This document shows positions 57,270 to 64,000 of a stretch of 64,000 nucleotides of DNA, piece after piece. Source of the DNA: Apoderus coryli (taxonomy: Eukaryota > Arthropoda > Insecta > Coleoptera > Attelabidae). The notes below the pieces were generated by a model. The model did no database searches and was not told the origin of the DNA. It was given only the letters and a program-made list of their open reading frames with translations. Within the stretch, counting starts at the first letter, position 1, and the number at the start of each line of letters is the position of its first letter. Where the stretch lies: positions 20,460,001-20,524,000 of the forward strand of contig OU452201.1 in the NCBI GenBank assembly GCA_911728435.2. The letters are read 5' to 3'. Position numbers and translations under genes: made by a program.

Positions 57270-60200
57270 CTCATGAAGTTCCGCGTGCCGTTCGTCCTGA
57301 CCCTGTATATTTATGTGATATCAAATTAATGTGTATATTCGATTCAAATTGGTCATGTATAAAACGTTTATTTTTTAAGTAATTACTTTGAATTCGTTAC
57401 TAGTTATTATTATTTTAATGCCCTCTAATTGGATTTTTATCTTTGTGGGCAGTAGTATCTTAAATAAATAAATAATAAATAAAATTATATAGAATTTTAA
57501 TAAATGCTTAAAAAATGCAATACTATGTTTCGATGATCGACACGCAACAATAATAGTAAGAAAATCTTGCAATCATATATCAAGGTTTGACACATTATTT
57601 TATGCACTTTTAAACCCTAGGGATTAAAAATAAAATGCTACATAATATTATGTGTTACAAGATACAAGAATACACATGATTGTGAACGGATTTTGATATA
57701 TCACCAATATAAAAATTAGACAATATCCTGCATGAAATTTTATAAATAAAGCAAGAATTCATCTTGATACATGGGTATGTCCATAATGTTGTACTTCCTT
57801 TAAATAGTTTTCCAAAGTGCATAAAATATCGTATAAACCGCGTGACTAGTGGGTTTTTATCCCTCGGCGTATTATACAACTTTTTCGCCTTGGGATAAAA
57901 CGAATGGGCCATACCTATATACTTTTAAGACGCTAGATGTTTATCAGTTCTAAAATATAAAAACACACATACAAGTCAGTACACGTGATGATATTTTTGT
58001 TTAATGAATTAGATATTTTAGTTTTATAGGAATAAATAAATAAAGAAACTGATTTTTTCGATATCAGACAAATCTGTCCCCACTATCGAAAATGCTATGC
58101 ACAAAATCAGCAAGAACAATTTTGTCAAATAAATTACTAAATGCAAAATTTTAGTTGGCAGTGAGTGTATTTTTAAAGGTATTCTAAAAGATGAAATAAC
58201 GAAATTTGCAATACTAAGCTATAATAACTCTGAACATCAACTTAGTTTTGATAACGTACGTTCAAGATCACAAAGATATCTACATAACTTGATCAAGCTT
58301 TACTATAACCACCAGACAAAAGCTCATTGACCCCAATACGTCCGTACAAGGACACCGATGTACATAAGTTATCTATCTATTCGAGATTGTAAACAAGTCT
58401 TTTAAACTCGAAAGTTATTCTACCAACTGCCTGTTTTGTCGATTCACGTCTCATTAGAGATGAAGCGACCATTTAGTGAAAGCACAGAGTTCGATAGACA
58501 AACTTTCGAGTTTTTTTCGCTATAGACAAGTCTCAAAATCAAATGAGTATTAATAATCCAAAATCTAAACGAAAATACACTATTACAGGAGTAACTAACA
58601 TACGACGCGTTTTACTATTAAAGCTCAGTAAGATATTAGATATCTACCTCTATACAAAACTAGTTTTTACGTCATATAAAATTAAAACCACAAAATCAAG
58701 GTTTAAGATTTAACTTTTAAATAATTCGACAAAGCATGTAGATATCTAAAGAAAGTTTTACCTCATATTGTAGGTGAAATAGATAAATGACATTTGACTC
58801 TGTTGATAAAGGATATAATAGAGCCATTTTTTAATTACAAAAGAAATCAAAATAAGTGATTCAATAAATTCCGTTATTTAAAAACCTTATTGAATAATTG
58901 CAGTAAAACTATAAGCATTCTTTGAATGTAGCACAAATAACTGTATTACCACTCAACATCAATCAACTTCATTTTAAAGATACTTTTGCACTTTAAATTA
59001 TAAAGAAAATTCATCAAAAGACTTTGATACTCGCGTCCCCAGTTGAAAGAAGAAGAAACTGTATTTGGCACGATCAATCAATCAGTCAAAAATACTTCCA
59101 TAATTTTTCCATCGTAAAGAAGGGTGGAGCCATATCTATAGATTCCCAGAGTATAACATGTGCATAAACACTGCTGAATAAGCGAAATTTAATTAAACTT
59201 CGTATAAATGTAATTATATTATCTTTATTTAAAATAATTATAAATAAAGTGGAAATCAGAATTAGTTAAGCTTTGTTTGTATCAGTTTGGCATGAAGTTG
59301 AGTTTATGACTTTAAAAATAAATTATTTTTTTATACTGGTTTCAATATACAGAACTTGTAATACCCTTATAAAATACTACGTACGAATATATCAAGGTTA
59401 GTGACCAATAGCAGTACTATACTTTAGTTTTATCAATAAAAAAGGAAATATCTGTTTAAGAATTGAGTAGTCGATATGTTAGAACGACTGGTCCTTATCA
59501 ACCTCATCATATGTGTTAATGCAATAAGAACGACAGGTCGTCAAGTAGTAGTAGGTCCCTTGGGCTACATTCAGTTCGTCGGTAGTTATTATTGCAATTG
59601 GCAAATAGACATAAGCAGATAGGTCTGCAATGATGCCAAAAATAGATTCTTTGGGACTTAAAATGGAATAGCGTCGCTTCTAGAGAGTTCCGTTATTATT
59701 TAGAGGTTCGTAGTGAGTACATAAGTAACGTGGAGAAAGAGAACAACTTCAATATTGGATTGATTACAAGACTGCGGTTTCTATAAGCGTTATGCTGCAG
59801 GGTGCTAGAGCTATTGATAGAGAACGTCCTATTGCTCAAAGTCATAAGGTTGCTGGCACTTAGAGACTTCGTTTGAGAATGTAACATAAAACTTGTTATA
59901 CGTCCGTGATGATTGACAAGGTGTTCTAAGTAGCGTGAGCCACTATTGCTATCCCAGAGAACGTAATAACCACGAAGTGGGTTAAATTAGGGGAAAGTTG
60001 CCGTATTAGTGGCCATTTCTGAGATACAGGTTTTATTGTAAAAAACGCTTAGGTATATCAATATTGTTAATTAATTTAAAAACCAATGATTTGAGGTTTA
60101 AACTTTTACATTTCTTACGCTCTGCAAAATGGTATCTTTAAATTTCACTTATAACGTCTCGTGCTCTAGAAACCATCAAATTAATTTTTTGAAATATGTA

Positions 60201-60320
60201 TTTTTGATGCACAATTTCAATTTTTTTACACAACCATGGGGGATACGTTTCTATACATAAAATCCAGCAATTTAGTCTAAACAGAACTTGTGGTCAAAAT
60301 GGCCGCCATGGTTTCGCTGT
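57270..60320. other. AT-rich spacer
   Basis: No gene recognised. A small foldback occurs at 58400-58530 (AAACTCGAAAGT against ACTTTCGAGTTT). Around 59500-59960 the DNA is less AT-rich, but no domain could be read in any frame. Confidence 0.4.
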
Positions 60321-60332
60321 TTGCGTGAGAAT

Positions 60333-60600
60333 TTAATGTAAACGTTTTTTGAATTCTTTCCCACATTCATTCATTTCATTACAGGCTTGTCGAACTCTTA
60401 TAATCAGGTCATCTAGATTCTGTGGCGTACTTCGATAGAGTATATTTTTAGTGAAACTCCAATTGGGGTGACTTCCAAAGCAACTATTGGGTTTAAAGTT
60501 ACTTAAAAACGTTATACGTCGACGAACTTGATCGGCCGGCATACCATCATGTTGGAGGTACTTAAAATTTTGCAGTAGGTACATCCAAAGGAGGTCATCT
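60333..60600 (-). pseudogene. Transposase C-terminal fragment (Tc1/mariner superfamily)
   Basis: The minus-strand frame reads YLQHDGMPA (second catalytic Asp region, normally F-QDGAPAH), QVRRRITFLSNFKPNSCFGSHPNWSF, then the closing ILYRSTPQNLDDLIIRVRQACNEM, which matches the (V)YRTPVQNLDDLK-RI helix at the end of these enzymes. The LSPLDFFLWG motif that should lie between is lost. The upstream half is not recognisable. It is a dead fragment of a different copy from those at 5.7 and 45 kb. Confidence 0.6.
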
Positions 60601-63310
60601 AAACGATTTTGTACCGAAGTAGATAAAAATCCAAGGTAAGTTCAAGCTCTAAAATTTCCTTGATAGAAGAACGGAACACTCTTCGGTCATATGCCCAGAA
60701 CCATACATGATTTCGAAGCTTGCCTAAAAAGCTGTTTAACGGGGGAAATGCTAATTGGTGTGAGTCAACCGGTACCGGGTTTCTTTTGACAGAGAAAGCT
60801 TTAGATCCATGTGAGTATGGATTAACTTTAAATTTAATGTTTTCATTCTGTTATGTTGCGCAGTTTCATCTTGTGTTTTGTGAATTCTTGAGTCAACATT
60901 ATTTGCTGTGTAGAGGATGACTTTAAAAAAGCGAAAATATCGACGACAGAGTAGATATTTGTGTTCTCTTTATGCGATCTAAAACCTTGTACTGATCATT
61001 TATTAAAGAACTATATAAATGATTCCAGAAGAAGACGAAACTTTTTTAGCCAAATCGACTGATTTTTCAATAAATAAAAACCCATTATATTCAACCTCAA
61101 TCCTAAGAGTGCGTGATAGAAAATATTTAATTATAGCTATTATATATCTAGAATTTTTTCAAAATTTCAAACAAAATTTGACGTAGTGTCAAGGATATGC
61201 TATAATAACTATTTGCTTGTTTGGGCTTTCAAAATATTAAAAAGTTATTAAATATTTGTAAAATGTTTGTCAATAAATATATATATTTTTTTCCAAATAG
61301 CAAATGCTAATTCTTGATGACAGGAAAAAGAGCAAATTTAAAATAAGGGTCGTGTTTTATGCTTAATTTACTTCCTAAATACATAACGCTGCGAGCGTAT
61401 CAACTAGCTCGTTTAGATAAGTTTTGCATGACAATCCACGAAATACACTTGAAACAAACACAATATTATTGTTAGGTAAATGTACGTATTTTGCTGCTTC
61501 CGTGTCTCTCATCTTTCTTGGGTTTAAAGATCAAATGAAAAATTAATAAACTAAATTACTTGCTTTTAAAATTATTAATTATAAAAATATTACTTTTGTT
61601 ATATTAGTGCTTTCAAAACCTAGCTGTACATTTGCCAGTTTATCACTAATCATTATTGTTGAATTTGATGAATCTACAATGTGTTTTTATTCGTACTTTA
61701 AAATAATAAAGGTTATTTATACATTTAATTTGATTTCATAATACTTTAGGCTGGCAAACTAACACTGAAAATATATGCAAAAACCTATCAATAACAGATG
61801 CTTACTACTACTACTTAGTAGTAATGTATATCTATTATAATATAGTATATATAGTTTTATGAAACCTGAAAAAAAGGCAATTCCCTCAATTTCGTCTCTC
61901 AAATTTTTACAAACTATGAACCGGTGAATGAATATCTTAAAAAAAAGGCTTGTTAAAGAAATAAGCAAAAAAAAGTCAATACCGATTTTTTTGTTTCCCT
62001 CGATAACGAATGCCAACACACGTTCTGCTATCACATATAGCGCCCGTTAATCTGATTATTTCCAAATATATCACGTGTTATAGTATTCAATACAGTCGGC
62101 ACCGACGCGTCTTTTCAGTGTATGATCAAGACACAACGTTTGCGTCACGACGCCAAGCGAAAGACTGAAAAGAGCACGTATAGACAATATTTTCATCACA
62201 GGATGCTGAGGGATGCGCGACGCTGGCGTCTATACCTACCTACCCTAAAGGGTAAAAATGATGAACTGACAGATGTAGATACACCATTTTTAGGGGATTT
62301 AAATTTTAAACAAAACTAATTATATAAGATTTACCCGGTAGAATTGTATATGGTAGAAGAAGTTGAAGTAATAGTCCGTATGAGATAGTAGTTTGGGCCT
62401 CCTTTGCACTATGATTGGAATAGCCATTTCCTAATGTTTAAGTTTTAATCCTCCCTTTCCAGTACACATACTGCATACGAGTGTGTTACTAAAAATAATT
62501 CATTAGACTTTCGATGTGTGTGGGGGCTCTGGAGATTTTGATGCAAAATGTGTCGAAACGTATTTGTTCGCAACACAAAAAATTTGATTGATTACATGCA
62601 CATAACCTCATAAAAATAAATTACCGAGAAAGAAAACTAAATTCATGACTTTTTTTAACTTTTAAAAAAATATTTCAGGTACGCCAATAGCGACCAATCA
62701 TTAAGTGATTTTCTGAATCTTAATTTCCAAAAAGAAATATTTCAAAAATATCAAAAAAACCTACCCGATTCGTCAATCAAACCGAAGCATCTCAACTCAA
62801 CCTATCCTAAACCCCCAATTAAAACAAACAATAAAATATCTCGAAAATGAAAGGAGATATCCCCCTGATCGTAATACCTTCACTCTATACTAGAATATGT
62901 TTTGACAAAACTAGTGTTTTATTAGGAATCAATGTAGCCGAAAATTCTTTATTTCAGACACCTGAAGAAGATGTTAATATTAACATCAAAACTTTTTTTT
63001 TTATTTCCGTTTCACAAAAAAATTAAAAATGTTTTATTTTTAATACATTTTTTTATCTTAATATATCAATATTCTCAAGAATAGAATAATCAACAAGTTT
63101 AAATAATTGGAAAGTTCAAGAATAGTACAAAAAAATCGGTTGCGTTACCCCAAAACTGTCTCGTAGGTTGACCTATCGATATCGCCTCAATAATAATTGA
63201 TAGTGAAGTTCATTGGGGATGCTGAACATTATAATTTAAAATATGAGATCACCTGGGTAACTAAATGTTTAAATTAAATTTAAATTAAAGTCTGCAGTCA
63301 CCCTACTACA
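60601..63310. other. Spacer with one GC-rich patch and a decayed hammerhead-like motif
   Basis: No gene recognised. At 62095-62240 a GC-richer stretch contains inverted GTCTTTTCAGT/ACTGAAAAGA; it lies partly in a 65-codon frame that I regard as chance. The hammerhead relic at 62962 is listed separately. Confidence 0.4.
62962..62992 (+). ncRNA. Decayed hammerhead ribozyme-like motif
   Basis: CTGAAGA is followed by a perfect stem II (GATGTTAAT/ATTAACATC), but the next box reads AAAAC, not GAAAC, so the essential G is lost. No clear stem I remains. An inactive member of the family at 13.9, 28.4 and 57.1 kb. Confidence 0.45.
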
Positions 63311-63317
63311 TATTTGT

Positions 63318-63690
63318 ATCTTTTAAACGCAATTTTATGAAGAATGATGGAGGCAAAAAATATCAAACGTGAAGCTGCTGTAAAGCAGATAAAAAATGCT
63401 TTCAAATGATGTATCACTCGACACCTACTGCTATTTACAAATTTGGGGGTTGGCTCCAACCCTATAACAGGGTTAAAGCGATTGCAACCGAAAACTAATG
63501 GGCTCATCCTAGGACTCCCCCCAAACTCATATACCCAAATTTAGCTCAATTGGTTGAAGAGTTTAGGCGCTATCGTGGAAGAATACCCATCAGGCACACA
63601 GACAGACTTCCATCTGGAAATGGTCTTAATCCTCTCAGGGGACTTCAAAATGGTTATAGCGGTTTTTATCTCCATTTTTTTTAACTCGTT
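63318..63690 (-). repeat. ~330-bp interspersed repeat, copy 3 (inverted)
   Basis: The reverse complement of the family at 30276 and 31930. On this strand it shows GATTAAGACC, CGATAGCGCCTAAAC, TATGAGTTTGG, AGTTTTCGGTTG, AAAGCATTTTTTATCTGCTT and AATTGCGTTTAAAA in the same order. The 66-codon plus-strand frame inside is not a gene. Confidence 0.75.
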
Positions 63691-63789
63691 CACAATACTT
63701 TCCCTGCGGGGCGGGAGAGGGAAAGTAAAAATGTACTACGAAATTATTTGGTAGGTAATCCAACAGAGGTATTTATTTATCGCTATTCT

Positions 63790-63935
63790 TACAAGCTCAG
63801 GAGAAGAGCGAAACGAATTTGTCAATATTTGTCGTCTGAAAATAATGCATTAGACTGGAGCTCTTCTACGCTTAATCAAATTTTTCTGGATAATTAAGTC
63901 CAGTAATTTAGTCCCCTTTGCTACAAAAGTATTTC
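63790..63935 (+). repeat. Diverged single arm of the 56.1-kb foldback family
   Basis: AAGAGCGAAACGAATTTGTC, the CATTAGACTGG box and TTTAGTCCCCTTTGCT follow the right arm at 56465-56600 in order, with many substitutions and small deletions. No inverted partner before the window ends. Confidence 0.6.
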
Positions 63936-64000
63936 TTATATTTAATTTACAGTGACTTAGAAGATCGACAACCAAACGTCCGAAGCGTTGCTGAGAACTC

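Noticed and set aside
62122..62319. 65-codon basic frame as a host exon
   Set aside because: The GC-rich inverted repeats within it point to a mobile element; no splice sites or conserved motif seen.
62529..62560. Another hammerhead-like motif before GAAACGTA
   Set aside because: The first box reads CTGGAGA, not CTGANGA, and the outer part of stem II does not pair; similarity is too weak to count.
1..64000. CRISPR array, bacterial operon or prophage
   Set aside because: No regularly spaced repeats or ribosome binding sites; splice signals, LINEs and errantivirus show eukaryotic nuclear DNA.

Overview
The window is AT-rich, gene-poor nuclear DNA from an insect or close arthropod. The evidence is the mobile-element content: an errantivirus with an env gene and a tRNA-Ser primer site, RTE- and Jockey-type LINE pieces, several Tc1/mariner-superfamily transposase relics, a hAT MITE and many foldback elements. 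I cannot fix the order; a beetle with a large repeat-rich genome would fit. Most of the window reads like a long intron or intergenic desert. No ordinary multi-exon gene is visible apart from one probable coding exon (42060-42279, minus) and one small intronless candidate (26130-26489, minus).

Layout. 1-9 kb: decayed LINE RNase H and RT pieces, a broken transposase, and a duplicated block carrying a small insertion. 9.2-11.1 kb: a TIR element and a 280-bp hAT MITE with its 8-bp target duplication. 13-15.7 kb and 32.9-37.5 kb: related foldback elements sharing arms. 16-23 kb: transposase and LINE RT remnants. 28.4-29.6 kb: a hammerhead-like motif beside a decayed gypsy gag. 30.3-32.4 kb: two copies of a ~330-bp repeat (third copy at 63.3-63.7 kb), one fused to a tRNA-Ala-like piece. 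39.0-41.5 kb: a 5'-truncated RTE LINE with an 11-bp target duplication and a TGA-repeat tail. 45-46.1 kb: transposase pseudogene.

46639-54141 (minus) is a complete errantivirus. It has two 247-bp LTRs with no difference I could find, a 4-bp target duplication, a tRNA-Ser primer binding site, a polypurine tract, and open gag, pol and env. A TTTAAAC slip site joins gag to pol. A donor/acceptor pair would give env a start codon from the 5' leader. It looks like a very recent insertion.

55.8-57.3 kb holds three foldback structures in a row. Two carry, or are built from, sequence next to hammerhead ribozyme motifs and are flanked by 15-20 bp direct repeats. Three motifs with an intact hammerhead core and covarying stem II (13.9, 28.4, 57.1 kb), plus decayed ones (27.0, 63.0 kb), point to a ribozyme-bearing retroelement family (Penelope-like or retrozyme-like). 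Its copies lie head-to-head, with one inverted arm starting exactly at the predicted self-cleavage site. This is the most interesting signal in the window.
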